Both the position numbers and the translations under genes were made by a program. Positions 1 to 9,539 of a DNA stretch of 64,000 nucleotides are shown here, in pieces. Under the pieces are notes generated by a model. It saw only the letters and a list, made by a program, of their open reading frames with translations, was not told the origin of the DNA and searched no databases. The first letter of the stretch is position 1. Each line of letters opens with the position of its first letter. The DNA is from Zygaena filipendulae (Eukaryota; Arthropoda; Insecta; Lepidoptera; Zygaenidae): positions 62,001 through 126,000 of the forward strand of contig CAJRBF020000006.1 of the NCBI GenBank assembly GCA_907165275.2. Direction: 5' to 3'.

Positions 1-30
1 ACCACTCAGCAGCACGGTGAAAAAACTATC

Positions 31-531
31 ATGAATCCTGACATTATAATAGCCGATCTTCAAGGTTTTAAAGATGCGAATAATAAATTCATTGTTAAAG
101 AAGTGGCAATTGCAACAAAATACCAAACACAAACATTTTTAGTTAAACCACCATACTCCTATAATTTTTTAACATTCGAAGAAAAAAAACAAGTTCAGTG
201 GTTGCAACGAAACAGAGGTATTTACTGGAATGAAGGCTATATAGATTATAGAGAGTTTCAACGAGTCATCGCTCCTTATTTAGAACATAAAAAGGTCCTA
301 GTAAAAGGAATCGAAAAAATCAAGTGGATCAAAGAATTATGCTCTAATTGCGAAGTTATAGATTTAAGCAAGAAACTTGAAGAAATAAGCTTTTCAAACT
401 TTTCTACATTACATAAAGTGTACTGTACTGATTTATTCAACCATAACTGTGTTAATCATAAGAAATATTGTGCGTTAAAAAATGTAACTTGTTTAAAATT
501 ATGTTATTTAGAAAACTATTTTAGTAATTGA
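31..531 (+). CDS. Uncharacterised exonuclease-like small protein (166 aa)
   Basis: An uninterrupted ORF from ATG to TGA, with an AT-rich spacer after it. The N-terminus (IIIADLQGF, then KEVAIATK about 15 residues later) has the D-x-x-G-F...KE pattern of a RNase H/DEDD-exonuclease-like fold. A Cys/His-rich C-terminal part follows (H-N-C-V-N-H then C-x6-C). I recall insect proteins of this general type lying near protein-primed family B polymerases of Polinton-like elements, and such a polymerase lies 1.4 kb downstream on the other strand; this is recollection, not a search. Only one of the expected catalytic acids is obvious, so nuclease activity is inference. The upstream region is cut by the window start, but the ATG at 31 precedes the conserved-looking motif and is the likely start. 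Confidence 0.55.
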   Translation: MNPDIIIADLQGFKDANNKFIVKEVAIATKYQTQTFLVKPPYSYNFLTFEEKKQVQWLQRNRGIYWNEGYIDYREFQRVIAPYLEHKKVLVKGIEKIKWIKELCSNCEVIDLSKKLEEISFSNFSTLHKVYCTDLFNHNCVNHKKYCALKNVTCLKLCYLENYFSN

Positions 532-716
532 AATCTATCACTTTTAATTTTTTCATTAAAAATAATTAATAATAACTTGGTTTTTTACTAAACCTTACCC
601 TCGTATAGTATTATGAAAACACCGATTTTATTAGACCATTGTTTTATTACGAAAACATATATGAATATAAATAGAGTCATCTTACATAAACAAATAACAA
701 ATTTTACACATAGCCG

Positions 717-830
717 TTATACTGTCGTTGAAATTTTGTTAATTAATGCTTCAGTACCATCCAAAATATTATTTGTAGCACTTTCATCCTGAACTGGATA
801 TTGAGCCGTCACTAGCACCATCGACTTGGA
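717..830 (-). pseudogene. Second, diverged copy of the last exon of the 886-1329 gene
   Basis: Read on the minus strand this segment encodes VLVTAQYPVQDESATNNIL and continues for about 14 codons to a TAA at 717-719. It closely matches the C-terminus of the neighbouring minus-strand gene (VLVKAQYPVKDGSATDHIL...). The DNA around it (about 700-845) aligns with 886-1045, so it is a tandem partial duplication. It is open but has no start of its own. It could be an alternative terminal exon or a decaying duplicate. Confidence 0.6.
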
Positions 831-885
831 TTGCCAACATACTTTGTCTTCCTCTACGTTATTTTCTTCATCTTACTTATTAATT

Positions 886-1329
886 TTACATGTATAAACA
901 TGCACTATAGCCGCATATTGTTTTTGAAATTTTGTTAATTAATGCCTCAGCATCATCCAAAATATGATCTGTTGCACTTCCATCCTTAACAGGATATTGA
1001 GCCTTCACTAACACCAACGAATTTTCTGGATTGCTTACGTCAGTAATGCTAAGTTTAATTAGCTTTGTTGTTTTCCTTAACGGCTCCCTGCTGGCTACGA
1101 ATGTGGTGCCAAAGCTCCTCTTTTTAACACTCTGCTTGCTCAATGAACTGCATGCTCCATCTTCGTTCTTGTTAAACACCTCTTCAAAGGCGGCTTGTGT
1201 GGTTTGTGAAAGCAACGTTGGCTGCAGCTTTCTGGACTTTTTCCTTTTGCTGACTTCAGGAAATTCTTGACTAAACCCTTCTAGAGGATCTTGTGCGCAT
1301 TGTTCATATATATCACTAGGAGTAGACAT
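886..1329 (-). CDS. Uncharacterised protein with probable leader intron (about 147 aa)
   Basis: I do not recognise this gene. The frame is open from 1341, but a strong 3' splice acceptor (TTGATTGTTTCAG on the minus strand) ends just before the second ATG at 1327-1329. Translation therefore probably begins at MSTPSDIYEQ after a 5' UTR intron. The product is Ser/Lys-rich and basic in its first half (SKRKKSRKLQ), without membrane segments, and has a compact C-terminal part (LVKAQYPVKDG...DDAEALINKISKTI). It lies between the exonuclease-like ORF and the polymerase, so it may be an accessory gene of the same element. A diverged copy of its last exon lies immediately downstream. Upstream exons are not resolved. 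Confidence 0.45.
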   Translation of the reverse strand: MSTPSDIYEQCAQDPLEGFSQEFPEVSKRKKSRKLQPTLLSQTTQAAFEEVFNKNEDGACSSLSKQSVKKRSFGTTFVASREPLRKTTKLIKLSITDVSNPENSLVLVKAQYPVKDGSATDHILDDAEALINKISKTICGYSACLYM

Positions 1330-1341
1330 GATCTGAAACAA

Positions 1342-1922
1342 TCAAAAAATTATAATCGGTCCACTTATCAGAATAATAGTAGGTACTTAAGAAATAAAAA
1401 ATGCATGCTTACAATTCCAAATCGATACGAAGCTGATGACAGTACCTCGGTCGAGCGCGTCTCGGTAATGACTGTTCGAGGAGCTAAACAAAACTACAGT
1501 GCCTATGTGTTGAAGTTTCCAAGTTGGAACATGTCTAAACATGTTACTGTTTGTACAAGCACAGAGACTGATGATCATATTTCTATGTTGTAATGTTATA
1601 TGTTATTATTGTGATTATAATGAAACATGTCGGTACATGTTCAAACAGCAACATTGTATTTGTATCAAAGTGAAAGTCAAATAAAACTCTTGGTTTTAAT
1701 GTAATTTAAAATTTATTTATATTTCAGAAAACACTAAAATTAACTTACACTGTATTCATATTTACTTAATATTAATACATATCTATTACATAATATTGCT
1801 TACAATTTCGTATATAATTATAATAATCATTATCCTACGGATAATTAAAACAATCTTATTTCTACCTAATATTTTATAATACTCTATATTAATAGTTACA
1901 TTCTATGAAATAGTGAAAAAAA
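1342..1922. other. Intergenic AT-rich DNA
   Basis: No gene can be supported here. Overlapping short frames on both strands (about 1387-1593) have no recognisable domains. The stretch from about 1600 to 1922 is very AT-rich and probably holds the 3' end of the polymerase transcript. Confidence 0.5.
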
Positions 1923-4900
1923 TTAAGCAGTACAACCAAATATTGTCTGATTACCCCAGGCGATGGTTGTCACCTTATCTGATTCTAACAACCGCTTATC
2001 ATCATTGGCTGAAAGAGCAATTTTATTTACGGATTGAGTAAATATTTCATGCTTGATTGTTTTAAACAAAACGTTTCTTTTTCGAACGACATCACAATTG
2101 TATAAGACATGTTTATAGTCTGATGCATGCAAATTTTTAATTACATTTCGTTTTGTTCCTTTTGCTTTTTTAATCGTTCTATCTGAAGTTTTAATACAAT
2201 AAAGCTTTGACCTTAACCCTACAAACTCCTTAACTATCTTACCACCCATTTCATCCTTAAACAACCCAGGAATCTTTTTGTTTACAATTGGCAAACCAAA
2301 CTTGTTATTGTAATCGTAACTGCTAGTATCAAAATATTTTAGAAAATTCATTTTAAAATCTCTGTAAACATCTTCTGTCCGTATATTGTAAATAAAACTA
2401 TCAGTATCAGTATAACATACTTCAATACGATTTTCGTAAAATGGCTTTATTACTGAGTAATGGAAGTCATACATATGACTTTTAGAAAGTTCGAGTACAG
2501 CAAATCCAATGTAGATCGGCTTGTTTAGAACAACCCTTGAACGTTTCATTTGTATTGCTACTAGGTCGTCAGAAAATATTGATGCGCTGTGAAAATTTGG
2601 GTTGGCTATCAACTTCTCGGCACCAATAATTTTTTTTGTTTGGTTATTCATGTCTGACCACTTATTTATCAATCGTACATCTACCCATTGTTCTGTGTTT
2701 TCCAATGTTTTTCCAAATATACTATTATTTAACAACTTAAAAAAATCTTGTTCAAAAACAGATTGAGCTCTTTGACGCAGCTCAGTATTAAGGTCTATAT
2801 ATTGTTTTAAAAAATTACTTTGTTTGAAAGTTATAGCTCGATGGATTTTTCTTAAAACCAAACCGTGTTCTAAGCATTTTTTAAGGTGAACGTAATGAAT
2901 AACGTAGTGATATTTGTCATATAAGTTGGGTATTAATTTTTTTGTTTTTCCTGTGGGAGATTTAATTTTTTCAGGACAAAATGGAAAATCATTGTGTTGG
3001 GTGTGTAAATTTGGAGGATAAAATAAATCAACCTCAAGAATAAAGCCATTTTCAGCGTCATCCGTAATGTGTACTATATTTACCTCTAACTTCTTAATTT
3101 CACTATCGCTTAAAAATCTGAAGTCTGAATGAGGTAATGTTTGACACATACTATATCCATACAAATTATTACAATCTAAATACATAATGTACGAGCTTGG
3201 CGTAGAGGGGTCAAAAGTTTCCAGATATCTATGATTAGCTTTAGCGTGTCGTTTGGAGCACATGCACACGCCACCTCTAATACCTTGTTGTATCAAACGA
3301 AAAATTTCTAAATCACTTATAAGTTCCAACCGAACGCGAGTTTTTAAAAGCATTGCATCAAATGAAAGACTTGGTGCAGTAAGATAAAAGGCGGGATCGA
3401 GTTGATAATATTGTTTACATGTTAATCTAAAATTTTCATAGATATCAGTCAACAAAAGGACGTCTGACTCGAGATACAAGTCAGTAAATTGACCCATATT
3501 ATTAATAGAAAACTCAAGCCACATCGCTCGAGCGTGTTCGTAATCTTCATCGGTAATTGACTCATTCGTAAGCGAGTTAAAAAAACTGTCTTTAGACGGT
3601 AAACAGGTATCAGCATATCGTTCCCAACTAGACATGTAATCATATGGATACACTCCTTTTCGAGTGAGCAGATTAAAGTGTTTTTCATCAGGATAGTAAG
3701 ATTTTAAGTATCTAAATTCATCCTTTTTCATGGTTGCGGCTAACTTTTCTATGCTTGTCCCCAAAAACTTGAATGAATCCACAAATCTTATTTGAAAATA
3801 ATCTTGACCAGAAATCGGAATAAACTTTGTGAAAGAAATATAGTTTTCTTTTGTTTTCGGTATTACCTTAATAGACCCAGGGGCTTTCCCTAATTCTTTG
3901 ATAAAAAGATGACAATCATAACCAGACAGGTTATGAAAGACAACAGGCAAGAACTTTGGTACTTGATATTTTAAATTACAGTAACTATGAGCAGCGCCAC
4001 GGAACTGTCCTGTCAAATGACAATGATCACGAACTTTATCTACTGTTATTAGACCCTCGCAAATGTGACAAGTCTCTGCGTTCTCATAATTATAAGCATC
4101 AGTATCAGTAAAAACCATAGGCACGTTTTTATTTAATATTTCGCTGATTTTCTTTGCATCGTCACAAATAGATTTAACAAACTTATCAGCACAATCACGT
4201 CCTCTATATGAGGTTATGTGGTTGTATCGTGAATCTACTGTACAAACGAGGTGATAGGCAAAAGCTACAGGTACATGTCGCTGTTGAGTCACTGTAGAAG
4301 ATTTTAACGGATCGGGTTCGCAACTATCGTAAGTTTCGAGCATAGCTTCAAAATCTGCATAAACAACAAAAGGAACGTTTTGCTTTCGGTCATAATTTTT
4401 AAATTCTATAAAGGAACCTTTTGGAGGTAATTCGGTAGCCACACCTCCGCAGATATGAGAACATAACTGATCGTTCGAGTTGAAAAATTGTAAACAATGA
4501 TCGCAAAAGTGCAATTTGTTACAATGCTTAGTAATTTGACTTCTAACAAGACGCGACAGATCCTTTATCAAACAGTAATGCGACATATCACCTTCTTCAA
4601 GATAAAGTAAATGAATAACTTTTTTGTTCAACGCGTCTGATTTGTAAAGTGGACCGACCACTAACTTCTTATCATTTAAACCGTATACAAAAATACATAT
4701 ATGCGGATTGTTCTGTTCAAACCGAGCGATGTCTGAGAAACTCATTGGGAACGATAAGCCATCCACATTCAACACGTCATTAAATTTAGGATAAGATGAA
4801 ACTCTATCAGAATGACGTTGAGCAGGATACAAAGCAGCAGTTACTGACCATAAAAAACAAAAATTATCATTATTCTTTATATTTAAACAGGCTTTCTTTG

Positions 4901-5444
4901 ATTTGATTAAAGCCGGCAACTCAATGTAACTTGAACCACGCAAAGGCTGGTATTTGTTTATGTTAACTTCTAAATGGGAATTATGCAAAAATGTCCAACC
5001 ACTATCACGCTCTTGAAATTCACTTGCTTTTTTGATTAAACTGGTTTTTACCTCGAAAAATAAAGTATCAAGATTGCAATTTTGATAAAGAGTAAAATTT
5101 TTCGTGCCAAATGATTTTATCTCTTGGGAATCATTTTTTAACAAGAGAAAAACTCCAAAATATTCGAAATTGACCTTGACACAGTGATGTTGCTTAAGTG
5201 ACATTTCAATTAACGATTTGATTTTAGTTTGTATATGATCTAAAAAACTTTCTATTGAAGTCTGATCCTCAGAATCCGATGATGTAACTTTATATGAGGC
5301 TATTCTGTTGCGAAAAGCGGAATTAATTTTGAGGATACCTTCACTTAATGTAGAATAATTTTTATTTTTATGATCAGTACTTCGCAAGTGACCTATCCAA
5401 CGAACACGACTAACAAAAACTTTGCAATCTTCACAATACGGCAT
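1923..5444 (-). CDS. Protein-primed family B DNA polymerase (Polinton/adintovirus type)
   Basis: A 1173-aa intact ORF starting at ATG 5444. It has a U1-type C2H2 zinc finger at the N-terminus (C4, C7, H20, H26). The Exo I motif YADFEAM is near residue 362. A Cys/His cluster (CHIC...DHCHLTGQFRGAAHSYCN) comes before Exo II (NLSGYD). Exo III-like DVLLLTDIYENF follows. The palm motifs are A (LDCNNLYG, about 756), B (KLLNNSIFGKT, about 903) and C (YTDTDS, about 1010). These features are diagnostic of DNA_pol_B_2, the polymerases of Polintons, adintoviruses and bidnaviruses that replicate linear DNA from a protein primer. All catalytic acids are present and there is no frameshift, so the copy may be recent or preserved. 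No integrase, capsid or terminal inverted repeat is visible, so the element extends beyond the window or is partial. Confidence 0.92.
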   Translation of the reverse strand: MPYCEDCKVFVSRVRWIGHLRSTDHKNKNYSTLSEGILKINSAFRNRIASYKVTSSDSEDQTSIESFLDHIQTKIKSLIEMSLKQHHCVKVNFEYFGVFLLLKNDSQEIKSFGTKNFTLYQNCNLDTLFFEVKTSLIKKASEFQERDSGWTFLHNSHLEVNINKYQPLRGSSYIELPALIKSKKACLNIKNNDNFCFLWSVTAALYPAQRHSDRVSSYPKFNDVLNVDGLSFPMSFSDIARFEQNNPHICIFVYGLNDKKLVVGPLYKSDALNKKVIHLLYLEEGDMSHYCLIKDLSRLVRSQITKHCNKLHFCDHCLQFFNSNDQLCSHICGGVATELPPKGSFIEFKNYDRKQNVPFVVYADFEAMLETYDSCEPDPLKSSTVTQQRHVPVAFAYHLVCTVDSRYNHITSYRGRDCADKFVKSICDDAKKISEILNKNVPMVFTDTDAYNYENAETCHICEGLITVDKVRDHCHLTGQFRGAAHSYCNLKYQVPKFLPVVFHNLSGYDCHLFIKELGKAPGSIKVIPKTKENYISFTKFIPISGQDYFQIRFVDSFKFLGTSIEKLAATMKKDEFRYLKSYYPDEKHFNLLTRKGVYPYDYMSSWERYADTCLPSKDSFFNSLTNESITDEDYEHARAMWLEFSINNMGQFTDLYLESDVLLLTDIYENFRLTCKQYYQLDPAFYLTAPSLSFDAMLLKTRVRLELISDLEIFRLIQQGIRGGVCMCSKRHAKANHRYLETFDPSTPSSYIMYLDCNNLYGYSMCQTLPHSDFRFLSDSEIKKLEVNIVHITDDAENGFILEVDLFYPPNLHTQHNDFPFCPEKIKSPTGKTKKLIPNLYDKYHYVIHYVHLKKCLEHGLVLRKIHRAITFKQSNFLKQYIDLNTELRQRAQSVFEQDFFKLLNNSIFGKTLENTEQWVDVRLINKWSDMNNQTKKIIGAEKLIANPNFHSASIFSDDLVAIQMKRSRVVLNKPIYIGFAVLELSKSHMYDFHYSVIKPFYENRIEVCYTDTDSFIYNIRTEDVYRDFKMNFLKYFDTSSYDYNNKFGLPIVNKKIPGLFKDEMGGKIVKEFVGLRSKLYCIKTSDRTIKKAKGTKRNVIKNLHASDYKHVLYNCDVVRKRNVLFKTIKHEIFTQSVNKIALSANDDKRLLESDKVTTIAWGNQTIFGCTA

Positions 5445-5548
5445 TATGTTAAATTACTATGAATGACACTAAAAACTAAAACTAAATGGAGATACTCCGC
5501 AGAAGCTTGTGAAATAAATACAGTGTAGGTAAAAATAATTTAAATTAT

Positions 5549-6547
5549 CTACTTAAAACCTTTGTCACTAAAAAATACAGGTTCGCTATCAGTAAACAGC
5601 TCGTGTGCTTTGTGCATAAACTTTTGCAAGGCTCCCCATTGCGAAGTATCCCGATTTAATTTTAATTTCAAAGCCACTTGCGCTGACCGCCACCGTTGAT
5701 CTGGCTGTGCGGTCGCAGCCTCTTCAGTATTATAAACTCGTACCTCTACATAAAAATCTCCTTCCAGATGTTTATCCCGGCGAACTTTCCCGCCGGGGAC
5801 TCGAGTGCTGAGGTAGGTCTGGAGGCCGGTGTTGGTAGACAGCTTATTTGTTTGTTTTGTCACCGGCTCCAGACCGAAGAGGCCTCGTTCGTATTCCGAG
5901 CTGTCAAAAAAATAAAATAAAAAAATGTTACACAACTTAAGCGATATTACCCATTATCTACCTAAAAGTCTAAAAGATAAATAATGAACAAGTTAAATTT
6001 TAAAATCAATTTTTTAGTTTGTAACTTATAATAAATAAGTTGGTTCACAGTAACCGGTTAATAAGGCTACTGCTGTATAAAATATATAGGAATGTATAGT
6101 ATAAAACACTCAAGCCACTACAAAAATTGTCGTGGTTCGATAGCAAACAGATGGCAACACGGCATAACACACAAGAAATAAAGTTCAAAACAGACATTTC
6201 AAAATACTAATAGGTATTCAATGTAAAATTTCTATTTACCCACCTCGTTGAGGTCGACGCACTCCTGCTGTCGCTGCTGCGGCTACTGGTGTCAGGCTTC
6301 TTTTTGGATCTGTAAAATACATTTTAATTTTTCATTACTAAATGTTAAAGACAACTATTGCATAAATCCCCCAGTGCAACATCATATTAAACTAAAAAAT
6401 CTTATTAAACAGTGCATAAACAATTCTTACCTAACCGACAATGCCGAAGCCTCTAGCGCTCTTTTCGGTGCCCTTTTTTTTGGCTTTTCTACCGGCGCGG
6501 CAGCCACTGCACCCTGGATCTCATCCGATGAATACTCAATATCCGAC
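5549..6547 (-). CDS. Spliced uncharacterised gene (three supported exons)
   Basis: Minus-strand exons at 6547-6431, 6309-6244 and 5900-5549 are bounded by clear signals: acceptors AAATTTCAG, TTTTACAG and TTTTTGACAG, and donors GTAAGA and GTGGGT. All three join in one frame without a stop, giving at least 177 residues and a TAG at 5549. The first two exons encode an acidic then Lys/Arg/Ser-rich low-complexity region (VEKPKKRAPKRA; SSRSSDSRSASTS). The last exon encodes a compact domain (YERGLFGLEPVTKQ, GDFYVEVRVYNTEE, ALQKFMHKAHELF). I recognise no family. The first coding exon is not identified: a candidate donor at about 6776 follows an ATG that is out of frame. It sits between the polymerase and the IAP gene and could be a host gene or cargo of the Polinton-like element. 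Confidence 0.6.
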
Positions 6548-6986
6548 CTGAAATTTATTTTTTTTTTATAGTACACAACACATATGACATGTTCTTAAAC
6601 ACATTTTATTTTGCCAAATAATTTAAATCAGATGCGTATCCTAAATTATGTGTACCTAATTTGTTAACACAATGACTTTACAACAACTTCACACAATAAC
6701 TTTAAAAACATAATATAGAACCTCCAAATTATTCTCAATAAATTAGAATAAAATGTAAATAATGCAAGTACTTACGTACATTTTTGATTTATCCTTACTG
6801 CGTCGATGCACTTTAATCAAGAGATGAATTAATTATAATGCCATTTAATTGACACCCGTGTTTTTATAGAGCAAAAAAAACAAACTAAGCAAAATGTCTT
6901 TACCACAGATGATGGAACGAACTAGATATGGCATCGAGCGTAACGTAACGAATTCGGTAAATACGTGTACCTACTTACTTTTTCAT

Positions 6987-7095
6987 GAACACATTGATTT
7001 GCGTTATACGATTGCATAATAAAAGTAGATTTTCGAAATATAACCAAAATTCAAACCTCGAAAACAGTAACTAAGTATTTGTTCCTTGAAATAAA
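6987..7095. repeat. Left direct repeat flanking the IAP gene
   Basis: The block beginning ACATTGATTTGCGTTATACG and continuing through TTTTCGAAATATAACC is matched by a diverged copy at 7941-8055 in the same orientation. The pair brackets the IAP transcription unit. Confidence 0.6.
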
Positions 7096-7181
7096 AATAT
7101 GCACACGAGCATTTGTGTTTATAATTTCCGCTGATATCCCCTCCACGCCTCTTTCTATTATTTACCTACCTATTATTTACC

Positions 7182-7188
7182 TATAAAT
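7182..7188 (+). promoter_or_regulatory. Possible TATA box of the IAP gene
   Basis: TATAAAT lies 59 bases upstream of the IAP start codon, with a possible start region about 30 bases downstream. Position and sequence fit an RNA polymerase II core promoter, but no initiator consensus is certain. Confidence 0.35.
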
Positions 7189-7246
7189 CGCACCGACTGC
7201 CCCGACAAACTTTGAGCGCGACTCATTTGTATACTACACCGATAAG

Positions 7247-7828
7247 ATGGCGCACGAACGGCAAACTCCTAGCGCCATGTCGAGTGAGGAGGAACGTTTA
7301 AACTCATTTGTAAATTGGCCACTGGCATACTTGTCACCGGAAAGTTTGGCAAAAAGTGGTTTCTATTTCATAGGTCGCGGTGACGAAGTGCGTTGTGCGT
7401 ACTGCAATGTCGAGATAATGAATTGGTTGCAACTCGACGAACCTGACCAAGAACACAGGCGGTGGTCACCGCGGTGTCCCCTATTTCGCTCCATTGCTGA
7501 TACATCATTTGATCGCGACGAGTGCGGCATATTCGGTGCAGACACCAATTATATAGACCCCCACGTTAAGACGCTTAGGGAACATGCGCAAAAAGAGCAC
7601 CACCACAACAACGTTGTCGCCAACACTACTACGCAAGTTCCTCACGAAACTGACGAGAAAATGTGCCAGGTAGACAAGTGTTGTAAAGTTTGTTTCGATG
7701 AAGAGTGCAATGTATGTTTGACGCCGTGCGGACATGTGGTTGCATGCGCCGCGTGTAGTTTTTCCATTCACAATTGTCCAGTGTGTAGACGTCCTATTGT
7801 AAATGTTGTAAGGTTGTATTTCTCGTGA
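7247..7828 (+). CDS. iap: Inhibitor of apoptosis: one BIR domain plus C-terminal RING (193 aa)
   Basis: An intronless ORF with a good start context (AAGATGG). The BIR domain covers about residues 17-82: WPLAYLSPESLAKSGFYFIG, then zinc ligands C50, C53, H70 and C77, with the usual EH-x-RW-x-P-x-C spacing. The C-terminal RING has C146, C149, C161, H163, C167, C170, C177 and C180 and ends in a hydrophobic tail. BIR-RING IAPs bind caspases or IAP antagonists and act as E3 ubiquitin ligases. Typical cellular and baculovirus IAPs have two or more BIRs and about 270 or more residues, so this is a short single-BIR form. Lack of introns, flanking direct repeats and the nearby viral-type polymerase suggest a retroposed or virus-captured gene. 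No disabling mutation is visible. Function is inferred from family. Confidence 0.9.
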   Translation: MAHERQTPSAMSSEEERLNSFVNWPLAYLSPESLAKSGFYFIGRGDEVRCAYCNVEIMNWLQLDEPDQEHRRWSPRCPLFRSIADTSFDRDECGIFGADTNYIDPHVKTLREHAQKEHHHNNVVANTTTQVPHETDEKMCQVDKCCKVCFDEECNVCLTPCGHVVACAACSFSIHNCPVCRRPIVNVVRLYFS

Positions 7829-8622
7829 ATGAAAAACAATAATTTAAAGTAATTTTTTGGTAAATACCTGTTATGACATTAAATTTGTTTGGATTAAACA
7901 CGCTTAATATATATTATCGTTGTGTGTATTATTTATTCCCGATGTACATTGAATTACGTTATGCGATTGCAGAATACAAGTACCTATATTTTTCGAAATA
8001 TAACCGAAAATTGAAACTTCAAAAATGTAAATGTACCTACTAGTTAAAATAAAATTTCAAACTTATTAAGGAATGGACTAGATTCATAAGTTTCTCATCA
8101 ATATGCCGCATCTATTATGTGTCGAGTGCAATGGTTCAATTATTTCCATTGTAACAAGTTACTGCATGCCAAGCAAATACTTACTTACCGGTATCACCAA
8201 TGATACTATTCTCATGTATTTACTACTACCAGTTATTTCCTCGGTTTCGCTCACATGAATTCCAAACTCTCTCAGACATTTTTTTTTTTACGGAATGATA
8301 AGTAGGTATGGCATTTTTGAACCCAAAGTATAAGTAGGTATATCAAATTTTATGAAAAACCTTTCAACAATTCTGAAGATTGTTTGGATGGATAGAGATA
8401 AAAAAATATAGAACATTTAAATGGTTATTAATGTTTTTACAAATGCAAATAACACTCAGTTGTGTTTTTTAGAACAGAGTTATCTCGATATTACAGACAG
8501 AAAATCGTATTTTAGTTATATTTAGATCCAACTTGATGGGAAAGCGACGGCGCGCGATGACATTTCAGCGAATTTTATAAATAATAAACATGCGCGGACC
8601 GTGGAACCGTGGTGATCAGCAC
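7829..8622. other. Intergenic DNA after IAP
   Basis: It contains the right direct repeat (7941-8055), AT-rich sequence and a short T/A run near 8280. No coding region can be supported. Confidence 0.5.
7941..8055. repeat. Right direct repeat flanking the IAP gene
   Basis: ACATTGAATTACGTTATGCG, then TTTTTCGAAATATAACCG, aligns with 6987-7095 with about 20-25% mismatches by eye. Confidence 0.6.
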
Positions 8623-9056
8623 TTTAGAGTTATGAGAACAATAAGTATACGTACTGATTGCAGAAACAGTACCTACAAACGATAAGTGCTTGAAGTCATA
8701 AAAATTATATGTTATACCTCTTAAATATATTATAAGCAAATATTTTTTGTAAACCGCGGGAAATAGTTCCAGCTTTAAGAACTCGTTATCACTGTCATAA
8801 TTTCCAAATAGACCAAAATTCATGAGTTTTCGTATTTTATTTTAGAGTTATAAGAACAATAAGTATACGTACTGATTGCAGAAACAGTACCTACAAACGA
8901 TAAGTGCTTGAAGTCATAAAAATTATATTTTATACCTCTTAAATATATTATAAGCAAATATTTTTTGTAAACCGCGGGAAATAGTTCCAGCTTTAAGAAC
9001 TCGTTATCACTGTCATAATTTCCAAATAGACCAAAATTCATGAGTTTTCGTATTTC
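8623..9056. repeat. Tandem duplication, 218-bp unit, two copies
   Basis: Copies at 8623-8840 and 8841-9056 differ at only a few bases. On the minus strand each begins with ATG and the open peptide MNFGLFGNYDSDNEFLKLEL, followed by a possible weak donor (GCG|GTTTAC). Each may therefore carry a first coding exon of an unknown minus-strand gene. No downstream exon is identified. Confidence 0.8.
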
Positions 9057-9383
9057 GTTTTTCTACATAATAATTTATGTTTTGCGTTAAATTCTCAGAT
9101 TAACTGTATGTTTATTAATGCAACGTAATAAAGACATACATGAACCATTTAACAGAAACATGTGTGGTTATAACATATTTGCTAACCGTACCGAATGTCA
9201 AAGGTAAGTAAAAAAATAAAGATAAGTAGTAAGCGAAGCGAAGGGAAACATACAGTACAGTACAGTCTCTGCTGTTGCGATTTAGACATTGCGAGTGCTT
9301 AGAATCTTTGTGTTCACTGCGTAAAGTTATGGTGTCCTCGAGTCAATCTGATCACAAAATATGTGCTTTATTTATAACTCAGT
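9057..9383. other. Intergenic DNA
   Basis: No gene is supported. A short AGTACAGTACAGT tract lies near 9253. Confidence 0.4.
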
Positions 9384-9539
9384 GACGACTTGAGCAATCT
9401 AGCCCTAGTTTCTGATTTACAGAAGATCGTTGAGCCAATCTGGTGCCGAATTTGATTCGGCGACGACTTGAGCAATCTAGCCTGAAAATCTGAAACTTTG
9501 AAGATCGTTGAGCCAATCTGGTACTGAGTTTAAATATAT
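9384..9539. repeat. Tandem repeat, about 78-bp unit, two copies plus partial
   Basis: GACGACTTGAGCAATCTAGCC starts at 9384 and 9462. Each unit also carries GAAGATCGTTGAGCCAATCT. A degenerate further copy precedes them (about 9330-9383). The alternating GAGCAATCTAG/GAGCCAATCTGG words suggest an older, shorter internal period. Confidence 0.7.

Noticed and set aside
1291..1593. Plus-strand 100-aa and minus-strand 63-aa frames
   Set aside because: They overlap each other and have no domain. An attempted splice of the minus frame to the 886-1329 gene gives a stop or lacks an ATG.
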